From contig CALANV010000002.1 of NCBI GenBank assembly GCA_937926175.1, forward strand, positions 37,974-101,973: DNA of 64,000 bases, written 5' to 3'. The position numbers and the translations under genes are program-made. Each line of letters begins with the position of its first letter. Within the stretch, counting starts at the first letter, position 1. Below the pieces are notes generated by a model. The model saw nothing but the letters and a program-made list of their open reading frames with translations, did not search any database and had not been told where the DNA came from. Source of the stretch: an uncultured Rhodospirillales bacterium (GTDB taxonomy: Bacteria; Pseudomonadota; Alphaproteobacteria; CACIAM-22H2). Below are positions 48,624-60,316 of this stretch, in pieces.

Positions 48624-50570
48624 TCACCCGACCCGAAACAGCAGGTACCACGACGCGAGGATGACCACACCGATCAGCATCGCGAACGCGTAATGATAGA
48701 CGTATCCCGTCTGAAGAAGGCTCGTCCGCCGGGCAAGCGCCACGGTCGTCGCGGCGATTCCGTCCGGCCCCAGCGCGTCGATCGTGCCGAGGTCGCCTTT
48801 CTGCCAGAGGTTGCGCCCGATGGCGAAGGTCGGGCGAACGAAGATGCGATCGTAAAGCTCGTCGAAGTACCACTTGTTCAGCAGGAACAGATAGATCCCG
48901 CGCAACCGCTCGGCGAGCCGATTCGGCGTCTCCGGCGCGCGGATATAGAGGCCGTAGGCGAGCCCGATGCCGACGATACCGACCACGATCGGCGCGACCT
49001 TGACCCAGAACGGCACATGGTGCGCGGCCTCGATCGTGTTGTGCTGCGGCAGGACCAGGATCGACTCGCGCCAGAACTGTTCCATCCCCTCGCCCACGAA
49101 CGCATCGTAGGCGAGCCAGCCGGCGACGACCGAGCCCGCCGCCAGCACGTAGAGCGGTACGAGCATCACCGACGGCGATTCGTGCACGTGCTCCATGACG
49201 TGGTGATCCGCCCGCGGTTCACCATGGAAGGTCAGGAACAGCAGGCGCCAGGAGTAGAACGCCGTCATCAGCGCCGCGACGATGCCCAGCCAGAACGCGT
49301 ACTGGCCGACCGGGGTATGCGCCGCGAAGGCCGCCTCGAGGATGATGTCCTTGGAATAGAAGCCCGCGAAGAACGGCAAGCCGGCGAGCGCTAAGCTGCC
49401 GATCCACATCATCACGTAGGTGACCGGAATCAGGCGGTAGAGCCCGCCCATGCGGCGCAGATCCTGCTCCCCACCCAGGGCATGGATGACCGAGCCGGAA
49501 CCCAGGAACAGCAGCGCCTTGAAGAAGGCGTGGGTCATCAGGTGGAAGATCGCCGCGGCATAGGCCGAGACGCCGGCCGCGAAGAACATGTAGCCGAGCT
49601 GGCTGCAGGTCGAATACGCGATCACCCGCTTGATGTCGTTCTGCACGAGGCCGACCGACGCCGCGAAGATGGCGGTCGTGGCCCCGATCAGCGCCACCAC
49701 GGCAAGCGCATCGGGGGCGTATTCGAACATCGGCGAAAGCCGCGCGACCATGAAGACGCCGGCCGTCACCATCGTCGCCGCGTGGATCAGCGCCGAGACC
49801 GGCGTCGGGCCTTCCATGGCATCCGGCAGCCAGGTGTGCAACCCGAGCTGGGCCGACTTGCCCATCGCGCCGACGAACAACAGCAGGCAGAGCGCCGTCA
49901 ACGCATGGACCTCCATGCCGAGAAACTCGAACGTGTCGGCCGCACGCGCCGGCACGGCCTGGAACACCACGTCGAAGTTGACCGTGCCGAAGACGAAGAA
50001 CACGCCGAAGATGCCGAGCGCGAAGCCGAAGTCGCCGACACGGTTGACGACGAAGGCCTTGATGGCCGCGGCATTGGCCGAATCCCTTTCGTACCAGAAC
50101 CCGATCAGAAGGTACGAGGCGACGCCGACCCCTTCCCAGCCGAAGAACATCTGAACGAAGTTGTCGGCCGTCACCAGCATCAGCATGAAGAAGGTGAACA
50201 GGCTGAGATAGGCCATGAACCGCGGGATCGACCGGTCCTCGGCCATGTAGCCGATCGAATAGACGTGAACCATCGACGACACGACCGTGACGACGAACAC
50301 CATCACCGCCGACAGGGTGTCGAACTTCAGCGCCCACGAGGCCTCGAATGCGCCCGAATCGATCCAGGTGAACAACTCGATCGTCCGCGACTGCCCCTCG
50401 ATGGCCACCTGATAAAGGATGCCCAGCGACAGCAATGCGGCGATGCCGACGCAGATGCAGGTGAGGATCTGGGCGGCACGGTCGCGGAAGGCTTGGTCCC
50501 TGGCGAAGGCCAGGAACAGACCGGCTCCGATCGCGCCGACCAGCGGAAGGAAAATGGCAGCGACGTACAT
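48624..50570 (-). CDS. nuoL: NADH-quinone oxidoreductase subunit L
   Basis: The distal proton-pumping subunit with the long lateral helix. 648 residues, about 16 helices. HTWLPDAMEGPTPVSALIHAAT and the following helices are typical, and the C-terminal lateral helix and anchor helix are intact (last hydrophobic stretch about 620-645). It follows nuoK by 11 bases. Confidence 0.97.
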   Translation of the reverse strand: MYVAAIFLPLVGAIGAGLFLAFARDQAFRDRAAQILTCICVGIAALLSLGILYQVAIEGQSRTIELFTWIDSGAFEASWALKFDTLSAVMVFVVTVVSSMVHVYSIGYMAEDRSIPRFMAYLSLFTFFMLMLVTADNFVQMFFGWEGVGVASYLLIGFWYERDSANAAAIKAFVVNRVGDFGFALGIFGVFFVFGTVNFDVVFQAVPARAADTFEFLGMEVHALTALCLLLFVGAMGKSAQLGLHTWLPDAMEGPTPVSALIHAATMVTAGVFMVARLSPMFEYAPDALAVVALIGATTAIFAASVGLVQNDIKRVIAYSTCSQLGYMFFAAGVSAYAAAIFHLMTHAFFKALLFLGSGSVIHALGGEQDLRRMGGLYRLIPVTYVMMWIGSLALAGLPFFAGFYSKDIILEAAFAAHTPVGQYAFWLGIVAALMTAFYSWRLLFLTFHGEPRADHHVMEHVHESPSVMLVPLYVLAAGSVVAGWLAYDAFVGEGMEQFWRESILVLPQHNTIEAAHHVPFWVKVAPIVVGIVGIGLAYGLYIRAPETPNRLAERLRGIYLFLLNKWYFDELYDRIFVRPTFAIGRNLWQKGDLGTIDALGPDGIAATTVALARRTSLLQTGYVYHYAFAMLIGVVILASWYLLFRVG

Positions 50571-50581
50571 TGGCGGTTCGC

Positions 50582-50890
50582 TCAGCCCTTCATCAGGTTG
50601 ATGTCCTCAACCGCAATCGACCCGCGATTGCGGAAGTAGACGACGAGGATCGCGAGACCGATTGCGGCCTCGGCCGCCGCCACGGTCAGAACCATGAGCG
50701 CGAAGACCTGGCCGACCAGGTCGCCGAGATGGGTCGAGAACGCGACGAGATTGATGTTGACGGCGAGCAGCATCAGCTCGATCGACATCAGGATCACGAT
50801 CACGTTCTTGCGGTTCAGAAAGATGCCGAAGATGCCGAGCGTGAACAGGATCGCGGCGACGGTGAGATAATGCCCGAGACCGATCGTCAT
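50582..50890 (-). CDS. nuoK: NADH-quinone oxidoreductase subunit K
   Basis: 102 residues, three membrane helices. The conserved buried Glu lies in the helix with [11 protein letters not shown], and a second Glu in [11 protein letters not shown]; both belong to the proton path. The ATG at 50890 is chosen by family length; the frame is open 32 codons upstream into nuoJ. The gap to nuoJ is 4 bases. Confidence 0.97.
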   Translation of the reverse strand: MTIGLGHYLTVAAILFTLGIFGIFLNRKNVIVILMSIELMLLAVNINLVAFSTHLGDLVGQVFALMVLTVAAAEAAIGLAILVVYFRNRGSIAVEDINLMKG

Positions 50891-50894
50891 AGTC

Positions 50895-51506
50895 TTAAAC
50901 CCCCTGCCGCGGCTGCACCTTGACCACCTGCACCGACTCGGCGCGGCTGCGGGCGATCTGGGCCGCGATGTTCTGACGCCGTACACCCGCGCGTTCGCGC
51001 AGCGCGAGCACGATGGCCCCGACCATGGCGACGAGCAGCACGAGACCCGCCGCCTGGAACGCGTAGATGTAATCCGTGTAGAGGATGCGGCCGAGCGCGT
51101 GGGTATTGGTGACGGTGCCGGGATCCGGAATCGGCACGGTTACGGTCGACGAGACATCGGGCGAGAACGCCCATGCGCCCGCGATGAGCACCAGCTCCGC
51201 CAATAGCACGAGCCCCACCATCGCGCCGATCGGCAGGTAGCGCAGGAAGCCCTGCCGCAGCTCGGCGAAGTTGATGTCGAGCATCATGACGACGAACAGG
51301 AACAGGACCGCCACCGCGCCGACATAGACGACGACCAGTATCATGGCGAGGAACTCGGCGCCCATGAGGACGAACAGTCCCGCAGCATTGAAGAACGCCA
51401 GGATCAGGAACAAGACCGAGTGCACCGGGTTGCGCGCCGAAATCACCATGGCGGCAGACGCCACCATTACGCCGGCGAAGAGATAGAAAATGATCGCCTG
51501 TATCAT
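50895..51506 (-). CDS. nuoJ: NADH-quinone oxidoreductase subunit J
   Basis: 203 residues, five membrane helices including the pi-bulge helix region [24 protein letters not shown]. It forms the hinge of the membrane arm near the quinone channel. The C-terminal soluble tail (about 165-203) is charged and longer than the minimal form. It lies 78 bases after nuoI, the widest gap in the operon, with no gene in that gap. Confidence 0.97.
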   Translation of the reverse strand: MIQAIIFYLFAGVMVASAAMVISARNPVHSVLFLILAFFNAAGLFVLMGAEFLAMILVVVYVGAVAVLFLFVVMMLDINFAELRQGFLRYLPIGAMVGLVLLAELVLIAGAWAFSPDVSSTVTVPIPDPGTVTNTHALGRILYTDYIYAFQAAGLVLLVAMVGAIVLALRERAGVRRQNIAAQIARSRAESVQVVKVQPRQGV

Positions 51507-51584
51507 CTGATTCTTCCGTCCCCGTCCTGCCGAGGTTCGATCGCGGCGTGCCGCATTGAATACCCTCCCCCGATACGGCCCGTC

Positions 51585-52073
51585 TCAGCGGTACGGCGCC
51601 TCGGCGGCCAGGTTGGCGGCGATTTCCGCCTCCCAGCGGTCGCCGTTCGCCAGCAGCTTCTCCTTGTTGTACATCAGCTCCTCGCGCGTCTCGGTCGCGA
51701 ACTCGAAGTTCGGTCCCTCGACGATCGCATCGACCGGACAGGCCTCCTGGCACAGGCCGCAGTAGATGCACTTGGTCATGTCGATGTCGTAGCGCGTCGT
51801 GCGACGGCTGCCGTCGGCGCGCGGCTCGGCCTCGATGGTGATCGCAAGTGCCGGACACACGGCCTCGCAGAGCTTGCAGGCGATGCAGCGCTCCTCGCCA
51901 TTCGGATAGCGGCGAAGCGCGTGCTCGCCGCGGAAACGCGAGCTGATCGGCCCCTTTTCGAAGGGATAGTTCAGCGTGACCTTCGGCTTGAAGAAGTAGC
52001 GCAGCGTCAGCGCCAGCCCCGAGACGATCTCGGAGAGCAGAAGACTGCGCGCGGCACGGTCAAGTACGGCCAT
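51585..52073 (-). CDS. nuoI: NADH-quinone oxidoreductase subunit I
   Basis: Carries iron-sulfur clusters N6a and N6b that pass electrons to NuoB. 162 residues with two CxxCxxCxxxCP motifs ([12 protein letters not shown] and [12 protein letters not shown]) and an amphipathic N-terminal helix. AGAGG precedes the ATG at 52073 by 5 bases; a GTG two codons earlier is less likely. Confidence 0.97.
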   Translation of the reverse strand: MAVLDRAARSLLLSEIVSGLALTLRYFFKPKVTLNYPFEKGPISSRFRGEHALRRYPNGEERCIACKLCEAVCPALAITIEAEPRADGSRRTTRYDIDMTKCIYCGLCQEACPVDAIVEGPNFEFATETREELMYNKEKLLANGDRWEAEIAANLAAEAPYR

Positions 52074-52082
52074 AGGCACCTC

Positions 52083-53096
52083 TCACGCGCGCGGGATCCA
52101 GCCGGTCGCCATCAGAACGCCCGCCGTCACCACCACCCACAGCAGCGAGAACGGCAGGAACACCTTCCACCCCAGCCGCATGAGCTGGTCGTAGCGATAG
52201 CGCGGCAGAGTCGCGCGCACCCACAGGAAGACGAACAGACAGAGCGCGATCTTGAACGCGAACCAGATCGGCCCCGGAATCCAGTTGAACGGCGCGATGT
52301 CGAAGGGCGGCAGCCAGCCGCCGAGGAACAGGATCGACGTCATCGCGCTCATGAGGATCATCGCCGAATACTCGCCCAGGAAGAAGAGCGCGAAGCTCAT
52401 CGACGAGTATTCGACGAAGTAACCCGCCACCAGCTCGGATTCGCCTTCGGGAAGATCGAAAGGCGAGCGGTTGGTCTCCGCCAGCGCCGAGACGAAAAAG
52501 ATGACGAACATCGGGAAGAGCGGAATGAAGAACCAGACGTTCTTCTGCGCCATCACGATGTCGGTCAAGTTGAGCGAGCCGACGCAGAGCAGGACGGTGA
52601 TGATGACGAAGCCGATCGAGACCTCGTAGGACACCATCTGGGCGGCCGAACGAAGGGCGCCGAGGAAGGCGTATTTCGAGTTGCTCGACCAGCCGGCCAT
52701 GATGATGCCGTACACGCCGAGCGACGAGATCGCGAACAGATAGAGGATCCCGACGTTGATGTCGGCGAGCACGAGGCCGTAATCGAACGGGATCACCGCC
52801 CACGCGACGAGACTCAGCAGGAAGGTGAGGATCGGCGCCGCGAGAAAGACGACGCGGTTCGCGCCGCTCGGGATCACCGTCTCCTTGATCAGCAGCTTGA
52901 GGCCGTCGGCGAAGGGTTGCAGCAGGCCGAACGGACCGACGACGTTCGGTCCCTTGCGCAGCTGAATCGCCGCGATGACCTTGCGTTCCGCGTACGTCAG
53001 GAACGCGACCGCAACCAGGAGCGGCACGACGATCAGCAGGACCTGGGCGACGATGGTCGCGGCCGGCAGACCGTATCCGATCAGAAACTCACTCAT
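52083..53096 (-). CDS. nuoH: NADH-quinone oxidoreductase subunit H
   Basis: Membrane subunit that forms much of the quinone chamber. 337 residues, eight helices. The conserved [33 protein letters not shown] loop and the acidic loop [18 protein letters not shown] are visible. It overlaps the end of nuoG by 8 bases. Confidence 0.97.
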   Translation of the reverse strand: MSEFLIGYGLPAATIVAQVLLIVVPLLVAVAFLTYAERKVIAAIQLRKGPNVVGPFGLLQPFADGLKLLIKETVIPSGANRVVFLAAPILTFLLSLVAWAVIPFDYGLVLADINVGILYLFAISSLGVYGIIMAGWSSNSKYAFLGALRSAAQMVSYEVSIGFVIITVLLCVGSLNLTDIVMAQKNVWFFIPLFPMFVIFFVSALAETNRSPFDLPEGESELVAGYFVEYSSMSFALFFLGEYSAMILMSAMTSILFLGGWLPPFDIAPFNWIPGPIWFAFKIALCLFVFLWVRATLPRYRYDQLMRLGWKVFLPFSLLWVVVTAGVLMATGWIPRA

Positions 53097-55155
53097 GGGT
53101 ACCGGTCTTCTCCGCTCTCGGGGTGAGGAAGGTATCCGTGCACTTGGCCATCGTCGCCGATGCCCGGCTGATCGGGTCCGTCATGTAGAAGTTGGTGATC
53201 GGCGAACGGAACGGCGTCGGCTCGACGGGCCCCTCGCCCCCGAACGGCGCCCACGCCGCCGGCTGAATGACGTTCGGCCGCGCGAACACCGGATTCACGG
53301 CCGTCATGCGGTCACGCAGTTGCTTGATCGAATCGTAAGGCAGCCGGTTCCCGATGACTTCCGACAGCGCGCGGATGATCTTCCAGTCCTCGCGCGCCTC
53401 GCCCGGCGGGAACACGGCCGCACGTGCAAGCTGCGGCCGTCCTTCGGTGTTCACGTAGGTCGCGTTCTTTTCGGTGTAGGCGGCCCCCGGAAGAATGACA
53501 TCGGCCCGATGCGCGCCGGCATCGCCGTGATGCCCCTGGTAGATGACGAAGGCCTTGCCCAGCCGGCCGGTGTCGATCTCGTCCGCGCCGAGGAGATACA
53601 CGACATCGATGTCCCCGCGGGCAGCGCCGTCGAGGATCCCCAGCACGTCGCGGCCGCCCGGCCCCGGTACGAGGCCGAGGTCGAGCCCGCCGACGCGGGC
53701 GGCGGCCGTGTGAAGGACGTTGAAGCCGTTCCAGTCGTCCTTGATCATGCCGAACTGTTCGGCGGCCTTGCGGGCGAGTGCCAGGACCGCGGCGCCATCC
53801 GGCCGTGCCAGGGCCCCCTGCCCCACGATCAGCATCGGCCGTGCCGCCTGTCGGAGGACGTCGGCGAAGCCCAAGGTACCGTCGATGAGCTCGCGCAAAG
53901 TCTGCGGGCCGGCTCCCAGATACTCCGTCCGGTACGTGAGGTTGGTCTGCGGCCCGATCACGCCGATGCGGAAGCCGCCAGCCAGCCAGCGCTTGCGCAG
54001 ACGGGCGTTGATGATCGGCGCCTCCCAGCGCGGGTTCGTGCCGATGAGCAGGCACGCATCCGCGAGCTCGATGCCGGCGATGGTCGTGTTGAACAGATAG
54101 CTGGCGCGAACCGACGCATCGAGCTTCGCCCCATCCTGCCGGCAGTCGATGTTCGGCGAGCCGAGCGCGGCCATCAGGTCCTTGAGCGCCAGCATCGCCT
54201 CGCAATCGGCAAGATTGCCGACGATCGCGGCGACCCGGTCGCCGGGCACGCCCTTGACGCGCGCGGCGATGGCGGCGAAGGCCTCCTGCCAGCTCGCCGG
54301 CCGCAGGCGCCCGTCCGCCCCACGGACATAGGGGCGGTCGAGGCGCTGGCGCATAAGGCCGTCATAGGCGAAGCGGCTCTTGTCCGACAGCCATTCCTCG
54401 TTGATGTCGTCATTGGTACGCGGCAGGACGCGCATCACCTGGTTGCCGCGGCTGTCGACGCGGATGTTGCTGCCGACGGCGTCGAGCACGTCGATCGTCT
54501 CGGTCTTGCGCAGCTCCCACGGGCGCGCGACGAAGGCATAAGGCTTGGACGTCAGCGCACCGACCGGGCAAAGATCGATGATGTTGCCCGACAGCTCGGA
54601 CGACAGCGCCTTCTCGACATAGGTGCCGACCTCCATATTCTCGCCGCGGCCGGTGGCGCCGAGCTCCGGCACGCCCGCCACCTCGGTGATGAACCGGATG
54701 CAGCGCGTGCAGTGGATACAGCGGTTCATGTAGGTCTTGATGAGCGGACCGAACTCCTTCTCCGGAACCGCCCGCTTGTTCTCCTGGAAGCGGCCGCGGT
54801 CATAGCCGTAGGCCATGGCCTGGTCCTGGAGGTCGCATTCGCCGCCCTGGTCGCAGATCGGACAGTCGAGCGGATGGTTGATCAGCAGGAACTCCATCAC
54901 GCCCTTGCGCGCCTTCTCGACCATGGGCGTGTTGGTCCGGATGACCATGCCGTCGGCGGCCGGCATCGCGCACGAGGCGATCGGCTTCGGCGACTTCTCC
55001 ATCTCGACGAGGCACATGCGGCAGTTGCCGGCGATCGACAGGCGCTCGTGATAGCAGAAACGCGGGATCTCCACGCCGACCGCCTCGCAGGCCTGCAGCA
55101 CGGTTGCGCCGGCCGGAACCTCGACCTCGATCCCGTTGACCGTCAGTTTCGGCAT
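53089..55155 (-). CDS. nuoG: NADH-quinone oxidoreductase subunit G
   Basis: Peripheral-arm subunit carrying clusters N1b, N4 and N5. 688 residues, the size of the mitochondrial 75-kDa protein. The N-terminal ferredoxin domain (about 1-80) has [15 protein letters not shown], followed by the [15 protein letters not shown] and [12 protein letters not shown] segments with the His/Cys ligands of N5. The remainder is a molybdopterin-oxidoreductase-like domain. The extra N7 cluster motif of E. coli NuoG is not seen. The start at 55155 is set by MPKLTVNG; earlier in-frame codons lie in nuoF. Confidence 0.97.
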   Translation of the reverse strand: MPKLTVNGIEVEVPAGATVLQACEAVGVEIPRFCYHERLSIAGNCRMCLVEMEKSPKPIASCAMPAADGMVIRTNTPMVEKARKGVMEFLLINHPLDCPICDQGGECDLQDQAMAYGYDRGRFQENKRAVPEKEFGPLIKTYMNRCIHCTRCIRFITEVAGVPELGATGRGENMEVGTYVEKALSSELSGNIIDLCPVGALTSKPYAFVARPWELRKTETIDVLDAVGSNIRVDSRGNQVMRVLPRTNDDINEEWLSDKSRFAYDGLMRQRLDRPYVRGADGRLRPASWQEAFAAIAARVKGVPGDRVAAIVGNLADCEAMLALKDLMAALGSPNIDCRQDGAKLDASVRASYLFNTTIAGIELADACLLIGTNPRWEAPIINARLRKRWLAGGFRIGVIGPQTNLTYRTEYLGAGPQTLRELIDGTLGFADVLRQAARPMLIVGQGALARPDGAAVLALARKAAEQFGMIKDDWNGFNVLHTAAARVGGLDLGLVPGPGGRDVLGILDGAARGDIDVVYLLGADEIDTGRLGKAFVIYQGHHGDAGAHRADVILPGAAYTEKNATYVNTEGRPQLARAAVFPPGEAREDWKIIRALSEVIGNRLPYDSIKQLRDRMTAVNPVFARPNVIQPAAWAPFGGEGPVEPTPFRSPITNFYMTDPISRASATMAKCTDTFLTPRAEKTGTHE

Positions 55156-55166
55156 TCCCGTTACTC

Positions 55167-56459
55167 CTACTCCGCCGCCTGCCGCACGCCGGCCGCCCTG
55201 TAGGCCGCGATCCGGCGCTCCAGCTCGGGGCGGAAATGACGGATGAGGCCCTGGATCGGCCATGCGGCCGCATCGCCGAGCGCGCAGATCGTGTGTCCCT
55301 CGACCTGCCGCGTCACGTCCTCAAGAATATCGATCTCCTCGGGCGAAGCCTCGCCGCGCACCAGGCGTGTCATCACCCGCCACATCCAGCCGGTGCCTTC
55401 GCGGCACGGCGTGCACTGCCCGCAGCTCTCGTGCATGTAGAATTTCGACAGACGTGCGATCGCCTTCACGATGTCCGTCGACTTGTCCATCACGATCACC
55501 GCCGCCGTGCCAAGGCCGGACTTGACCTCGCGCAGGCTGTCGAAATCCATCAGGACCGTGTCGCAGATGGATTTCGGGATGAGCGGCACCGACGAGCCGC
55601 CGGGTATCACCGCCAGCAGATTGTCCCAGCCGCCGCGAACGCCGCCCGCGTGCTTTTCGATGAGCTCGCGCAGCGGGATGCCCATCGCCTCTTCGACGTT
55701 GCACGGCTTGTTCACGTGGCCGGAGATGCAGAAGATCTTGGTCCCGCTGTTCTTCGGCCGACCGATGCTGGCAAACCAGGACGCGCCCCGGCGCAGGATG
55801 GTCGGCACCACGGCGATCGTCTCCACGTTGTTGATCGTGGTCGGACAGCCGTAGAGCCCCACCGCCGCCGGGAACGGCGGCTTCAGCCGCGGCTGCCCCT
55901 TCCTGCCTTCAAGGCTTTCGAGAAGCGCCGTTTCCTCGCCGCAGATATAGGCGCCGGCACCGCGATGGAGGTAAAGGTCGAAGTCCCAGCCGGAGCCGCA
56001 TGCGTTCTTGCCGATCAGGCCGGCCTCGTAGGCCTCGTCGATCGCCTGCTGCAGGCGCACGGCCTCGTTATAGAACTCGCCGCGAATATAGATGTACCCG
56101 GTGTGGGCGCCCATGGCGAAGCCCGCGATCAGGCAGCCTTCGATGAGCTTGTGCGGATCGTTGCGGATGATGTCGCGGTCCTTGCACGTGCCCGGTTCGC
56201 TTTCGTCGGCGTTCACGACGAGGTAATGCGGCCGCGGGCCCGGCTCCTTCGGCATGAAGGACCACTTCATGCCGGTGGGAAATCCGGCACCGCCCCGGCC
56301 GCGCAGGCCGGAATCCTTCACCTGCTGCACGATCCAGTCGCGCCCCTTGAGGAGCAGGTCCTTCGTGCCGTCCCAGTCGCCGCGGGCCCGTGCGCCGGCG
56401 AGCCGCCAGTCGTGCTGCCCGTAGAGATTGGTGAAGATACGGTCGGAATCGCGCAGCAT
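55167..56459 (-). CDS. nuoF: NADH-quinone oxidoreductase subunit F
   Basis: NADH- and FMN-binding subunit. 430 residues. The nucleotide-binding [10 protein letters not shown] lies near residue 61, followed by the FMN-loop segments and the N3 cluster motif [11 protein letters not shown] near residue 350, with the last Cys in the C-terminal [10 protein letters not shown] region. It starts 2 bases after nuoE. Confidence 0.97.
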   Translation of the reverse strand: MLRDSDRIFTNLYGQHDWRLAGARARGDWDGTKDLLLKGRDWIVQQVKDSGLRGRGGAGFPTGMKWSFMPKEPGPRPHYLVVNADESEPGTCKDRDIIRNDPHKLIEGCLIAGFAMGAHTGYIYIRGEFYNEAVRLQQAIDEAYEAGLIGKNACGSGWDFDLYLHRGAGAYICGEETALLESLEGRKGQPRLKPPFPAAVGLYGCPTTINNVETIAVVPTILRRGASWFASIGRPKNSGTKIFCISGHVNKPCNVEEAMGIPLRELIEKHAGGVRGGWDNLLAVIPGGSSVPLIPKSICDTVLMDFDSLREVKSGLGTAAVIVMDKSTDIVKAIARLSKFYMHESCGQCTPCREGTGWMWRVMTRLVRGEASPEEIDILEDVTRQVEGHTICALGDAAAWPIQGLIRHFRPELERRIAAYRAAGVRQAAE

Positions 56460-56461
56460 CG

Positions 56462-57088
56462 TCACTCGTCTCCCGATCCCGTCACGGCGCCAATTTCCGT
56501 CAGCGTGGTCGGACCGCCGACCGGGGCGGAGCCCTGCCGGCCGATGACCGAACCCGGCGCCGGCCGCTCGCCGCGCGCAAGCGCATCGAGCAGCTTTTCC
56601 ATGCTCTCGCCGTCGAGATCTTCGTAGTAGTCGTCGTTGATCTGCACCACCGGCGCGTTCACGCAGGCGCCCAGGCACTCGACCTCGCGCATCGTGAACT
56701 TGCCGTCAGGAGTCGTCTCGCCCATGCGGATGCCGAGCTTGCGCTCGCAGGCGCGCACGACCTCGTCGCTGCCGCGCAGCCAGCACGGCGTCGTCGTGCA
56801 GATCTGGAGGAAGTAGCGGCCGACCGGCTGCAGGTTGAACATCGTGTAGAAGGTCGCGACCTCGTACACGCGGATCGGCGGCATATCCAGAAGGGCCGCG
56901 ACATAATCCATGGCCGCGCGCGACAGCCAGTTGCCGTTCTGGCGCTGGGCGAGATCGAGCAGCGGCAGGACCGCGCTCGCCTGCCGGCCCGGCGGGTACT
57001 TGGCGATGATCTGCTCCGCCCGTTTCAGATTTTCGGGCGTGAACGCGAACGTCGCCGGCTGATTCTCGTCATGCGTGGAAACGGTCAT
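56462..57088 (-). CDS. nuoE: NADH-quinone oxidoreductase subunit E
   Basis: Thioredoxin-like [2Fe-2S] subunit (N1a). 208 residues. Ligands are in CTTTPC and CLGAC. The C-terminal tail (about 170-208), rich in Gly, Pro and Ala, extends beyond the fold. The start overlaps the nuoD stop (ATGA). The same frame stays open far upstream through nuoD, but only as GC-driven openness. Confidence 0.96.
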   Translation of the reverse strand: MTVSTHDENQPATFAFTPENLKRAEQIIAKYPPGRQASAVLPLLDLAQRQNGNWLSRAAMDYVAALLDMPPIRVYEVATFYTMFNLQPVGRYFLQICTTTPCWLRGSDEVVRACERKLGIRMGETTPDGKFTMREVECLGACVNAPVVQINDDYYEDLDGESMEKLLDALARGERPAPGSVIGRQGSAPVGGPTTLTEIGAVTGSGDE

Positions 57089-58269
57089 CGATCGATCTCG
57101 CCGAACACGATGTCCATGGAACCGATTATCGCCACGACGTCGGCGAGCATATGTCCCTTCGACATGAAATCCATCGCCTGAAGGAAGGCAAAGCCCGGCG
57201 CCCGGATCTTGCAGCGATAAGGTCGATTGGTGCCGTCGGAGACGAGAAACACGGCGAACTCGCCCTTGGGCGCCTCGACGGCCGTATACGTCTCGCCCGG
57301 CGGGACGTGGTAACCCTCGGTGAAGAGCTTGAAGTGATGGATGAGGGCCTCCATCGAGCGCTTCATCTCGGCGCGCGGCGGCGGCGTGATCTTGCGGTCG
57401 TTCGTCTTGAACGGGCCGTCCGGCATCCGGTCGAGCGCCTGGTTGATGATGCGCACGCTCTGGCGCATCTCCTCGATCCGGCACAGATAGCGGTCGAAGC
57501 AGTCGCCGTTCTTCCCGATGGGGATGTCGAATTCCATCTGCTCGTAGGCATCGTAGGGCTGCGCCTTGCGCAGATCCCATGGCACGCCCGAGGCGCGGAG
57601 CATCGGCCCGCTGAAGCCCCAGTCCATCGCCTCGGCCGCCGTCACCTTGCCGATGTCGACGGTACGCTGCTTGAAGATCCGGTTCTCGGTGAGCAGTTCC
57701 TCGATGTCGTCGATCATCTTCGGGAACCGCTGGGCAAACGCGTAGATGTCGTCCGTAAGACCGGCCGGCAGATCGAACGCGACACCGCCGGGCCGGAAAT
57801 AATTGGCATGGAACCGCGCGCCCGAAGCACGCTCGTAGAACTCCAGCAGCTTCTCGCGCTCCTCGAACGCCCACAAGAGCGGCGTCATCGCGCCGACGTC
57901 GAGCGCGAAGGTCGTAATGTTCAGGAGGTGGTTCAGGATGCGCGTGATCTCGGCGAACAGCACGCGGATGTACTGGCCGCGCGGCGGCACCTCGATGCCG
58001 AGCAGCTTCTCGACCGCGAGCGCGAAGGCGTGCTCCTGGCACATCGGCGAGACGTAATCGAGCCGGTCGAAATACGGCAGCGCCTGGAGATACGTCTTGT
58101 ATTCGATCAGCTTCTCAGTGCCGCGGTGCAGCAGGCCGATATGGGGATCCGCGCGCTCGACGACCTCGCCGTCCATCTCCAGTACGAGACGAAGCACGCC
58201 ATGGGCCGCCGGATGCTGCGGCCCGAAGTTTATCGTGAAGTTCTTGAGGGAAACTTCGTTGGTCGCCAT
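57085..58269 (-). CDS. nuoD: NADH-quinone oxidoreductase subunit D
   Basis: 49-kDa-type subunit that lines the quinone site with NuoB. 394 residues, separate from NuoC (not fused as in E. coli). [10 protein letters not shown] near residue 15 carries the quinone-site His, and the conserved Tyr, Asp and RAP-type C-terminal segments are intact. It starts 7 bases after nuoC. Confidence 0.97.
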   Translation of the reverse strand: MATNEVSLKNFTINFGPQHPAAHGVLRLVLEMDGEVVERADPHIGLLHRGTEKLIEYKTYLQALPYFDRLDYVSPMCQEHAFALAVEKLLGIEVPPRGQYIRVLFAEITRILNHLLNITTFALDVGAMTPLLWAFEEREKLLEFYERASGARFHANYFRPGGVAFDLPAGLTDDIYAFAQRFPKMIDDIEELLTENRIFKQRTVDIGKVTAAEAMDWGFSGPMLRASGVPWDLRKAQPYDAYEQMEFDIPIGKNGDCFDRYLCRIEEMRQSVRIINQALDRMPDGPFKTNDRKITPPPRAEMKRSMEALIHHFKLFTEGYHVPPGETYTAVEAPKGEFAVFLVSDGTNRPYRCKIRAPGFAFLQAMDFMSKGHMLADVVAIIGSMDIVFGEIDR

Positions 58270-58276
58270 GGCGTCG

Positions 58277-58894
58277 TCAGCCCTTGTTCTCGGCCACGTT
58301 CGCCTTCTCGTCGCCGGGCAGCAACCGGGTCATGCCTTCCCACGGCGACAGGAAGTCGAACTTGCGGAAGTCCTGGGTCAGCTTGACGGGCTCGTAGACC
58401 ACCCGCTTCTGCTCTTCGTCGTAGCGGACCTCGACATAGCCGGTGAGCGGGAAATCTTTGCGCAGCGGGTGTCCCTCGAAACCGTAGTCGGTCAGGATGC
58501 GCCGCAGGTCCGGGTGGTCGGAGAAGAAGATGCCGAAAAGATCCCAGGCTTCGCGCTCGTACCAGCCGGCCGAGCTGAACACCGACGTGACCGACGGCAC
58601 GGGTGTGGTCTCGTCGGTCATGACCTTCACGCGGATGCGCTGATTATGCTTGAGGCTGAGCAGGTTGTAGACGACCTCGAAGCGCTGCTCGCGATCGGGA
58701 TAGTCGACGCCGCACAGATCCATCAGCATCTTGAACTGGCAGTTGGCGTCGTCGCGCAGGAACGTCAGCACGCGCACGATCGCCGGGGTGCGGACCACGA
58801 CGATGAGCTCGTCGAGCAGCACCTCCGCCGAAATGACGTCGTTCGGAAGCGCGTTGGCGATGTACTCGCCGAGATCCTTGAGGGCCTGATTCAT
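58277..58894 (-). CDS. nuoC: NADH-quinone oxidoreductase subunit C
   Basis: 30-kDa-type subunit of the Q-module. 205 residues. The family signature [37 protein letters not shown] lies at about 120-155. It is a separate gene from nuoD. It begins 15 bases after nuoB. Confidence 0.97.
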   Translation of the reverse strand: MNQALKDLGEYIANALPNDVISAEVLLDELIVVVRTPAIVRVLTFLRDDANCQFKMLMDLCGVDYPDREQRFEVVYNLLSLKHNQRIRVKVMTDETTPVPSVTSVFSSAGWYEREAWDLFGIFFSDHPDLRRILTDYGFEGHPLRKDFPLTGYVEVRYDEEQKRVVYEPVKLTQDFRKFDFLSPWEGMTRLLPGDEKANVAENKG

Positions 58895-58909
58895 GGGGAT
58901 GCAGCGCCT

Positions 58910-59470
58910 TCAGCGGGCGATCGTCGTCGTCCGCCTGATCTTCTTCTGGAGCTGGAGAATGCCGTAAAGCAGCGCTTCGGCAGTCGGCGGGCAGCCGGGC
59001 ACATAGATGTCGACCGGAACGATGCGATCGCAGCCACGAACGACCGAATACGAGTAGTGATAATACCCGCCGCCATTGGCGCAGGATCCCATCGAGATTA
59101 CCCAGCGCGGCTCGGCCATCTGGTCATAGACCTTGCGCAAGGCGGGGGCCATCTTGTTGGTCAGCGTGCCGGCGACGATCATGACGTCCGACTGCCGCGG
59201 GCTGGGCCGGAAGACGAGACCGAAGCGGTCGAGGTCGTAACGGCTCGCTGCGGTATGCATCATCTCGACGGCGCAGCAGGCGAGCCCGAACGTCATCGGC
59301 CACAGGCTGCCCGTACGCGCCCAGGCGACCAGCTTATCGAGCTGCGCGACGACGAAGCCCTTCTCGGTGATCTCGTCCGTAACCGTCCTGAGGAACGCAT
59401 CCTGCTTTGGACCGGGGGGGAGCACCTGATCGGCCCGCACGGCGCCGGCAGATGCAGACGGATTGGGCAT
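58910..59470 (-). CDS. nuoB: NADH-quinone oxidoreductase subunit B
   Basis: Holds the terminal cluster N2. 186 residues. Ligands are in GLACCAVE (tandem Cys), [10 protein letters not shown] and the last Cys of VPGCPP. The ATG at 59470 overlaps the nuoA stop (TGATG); an ATG three codons earlier is also possible. Confidence 0.97.
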   Translation of the reverse strand: MPNPSASAGAVRADQVLPPGPKQDAFLRTVTDEITEKGFVVAQLDKLVAWARTGSLWPMTFGLACCAVEMMHTAASRYDLDRFGLVFRPSPRQSDVMIVAGTLTNKMAPALRKVYDQMAEPRWVISMGSCANGGGYYHYSYSVVRGCDRIVPVDIYVPGCPPTAEALLYGILQLQKKIRRTTTIAR

Positions 59471-59835
59471 CACTCCCATTCCAGCGCTCCTTTTCTCCAC
59501 TCATAGATGAAGCCGATCGTCAGAACGCCGAGGAAGACGACCATCGACCAGAACCCGAACATGCCGATATCACCCAGCGTCACCGCCCACGGGAACAGGA
59601 ACGCCACCTCGAGGTCGAAGATGATGAACAGGATCGCGACGAGATAGAACCGGACGTCGAACCGCCGGCGCGCGTCGCCGAACGCCTCGAACCCGCATTC
59701 ATACGCCGACAGTTTTTCAGAGTCCGGACGCTGACGGCCCGCAATCAGAGAGGCGATCACGAACACGACCGACAATCCGGTCGCCACCCCGAGGAAGATC
59801 AGGATGGCAAGATACTCACGCAGTAGCGCGTCCAT
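59470..59835 (-). CDS. nuoA: NADH-quinone oxidoreductase subunit A
   Basis: First gene of the operon. 121 residues with three membrane helices and the conserved quinone-side loop [32 protein letters not shown], which carries the Cys and acidic residues. The start at ATG 59835 is chosen by family length. A promoter lies about 145 bases upstream. Confidence 0.97.
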   Translation of the reverse strand: MDALLREYLAILIFLGVATGLSVVFVIASLIAGRQRPDSEKLSAYECGFEAFGDARRRFDVRFYLVAILFIIFDLEVAFLFPWAVTLGDIGMFGFWSMVVFLGVLTIGFIYEWRKGALEWE

Positions 59836-59934
59836 ATTACCCCACGACTCAGCCAGCACCCTGGCTCGCAGAGCCGGATGCTATCGAAGTGGCGCCAATC
59901 CTCCCAGGAAGCGTAGCCGTCCGAATGACTGCAG

Positions 59935-59976
59935 CCGACATCTTGTGTCGGTATCCCCCGGGCCCCGCGTCCCGGG
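59935..59976 (-). other. Two hairpins in the nuo leader
   Basis: CCGACA-TCTTG-TGTCGG (59935-59951) and CCCGGG-N8-CCCGGG (59957-59976) lie between the candidate promoter and nuoA, the second close to the expected transcription start. They could affect leader stability or early elongation. No known regulator site is recognised. Confidence 0.35.
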
Positions 59977-59979
59977 CTA

Positions 59980-60008
59980 CTTATAGATATTGGTCGCCGC
60001 GATGAAAA
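59980..60008 (-). promoter_or_regulatory. Candidate nuo operon promoter
   Basis: On the minus strand: TTTTCA (60003-60008), a 17-bp spacer and TATAAG (59980-59985), giving a leader of about 138 bases before nuoA. The -10 matches the consensus at five of six positions and the -35 at four. It lies downstream of tRNA-Asp and is independent of it. Confidence 0.45.
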
Positions 60009-60123
60009 GACCAGTGTTGAGCCCGGACCGCCGCCTCAGATAATCGCCCCTCGGCCCGAACGGATGCCCGGTCGAATGGCGCCCGAAGCACGCGAAAATC
60101 GGCTTGCGATTGACAATGGAGAA

Positions 60124-60200
<77 letters not shown>

Positions 60201-60316
60201 GTGCGTCTTCTCTTCGAGAGAGGCGGATGGTGTACTCGCTCACCTGCGGCAAGTCAAGGATACCCCATCACGCCCCGACAACAGACCCCAAACATATATG
60301 GTTAGCCGGGCCTGTT

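Noticed and set aside
56462..58042. A single 526-codon protein covering nuoE and part of nuoD
   Set aside because: Only the last 208 codons match NuoE; upstream the same strand encodes NuoD in another frame with full conservation.
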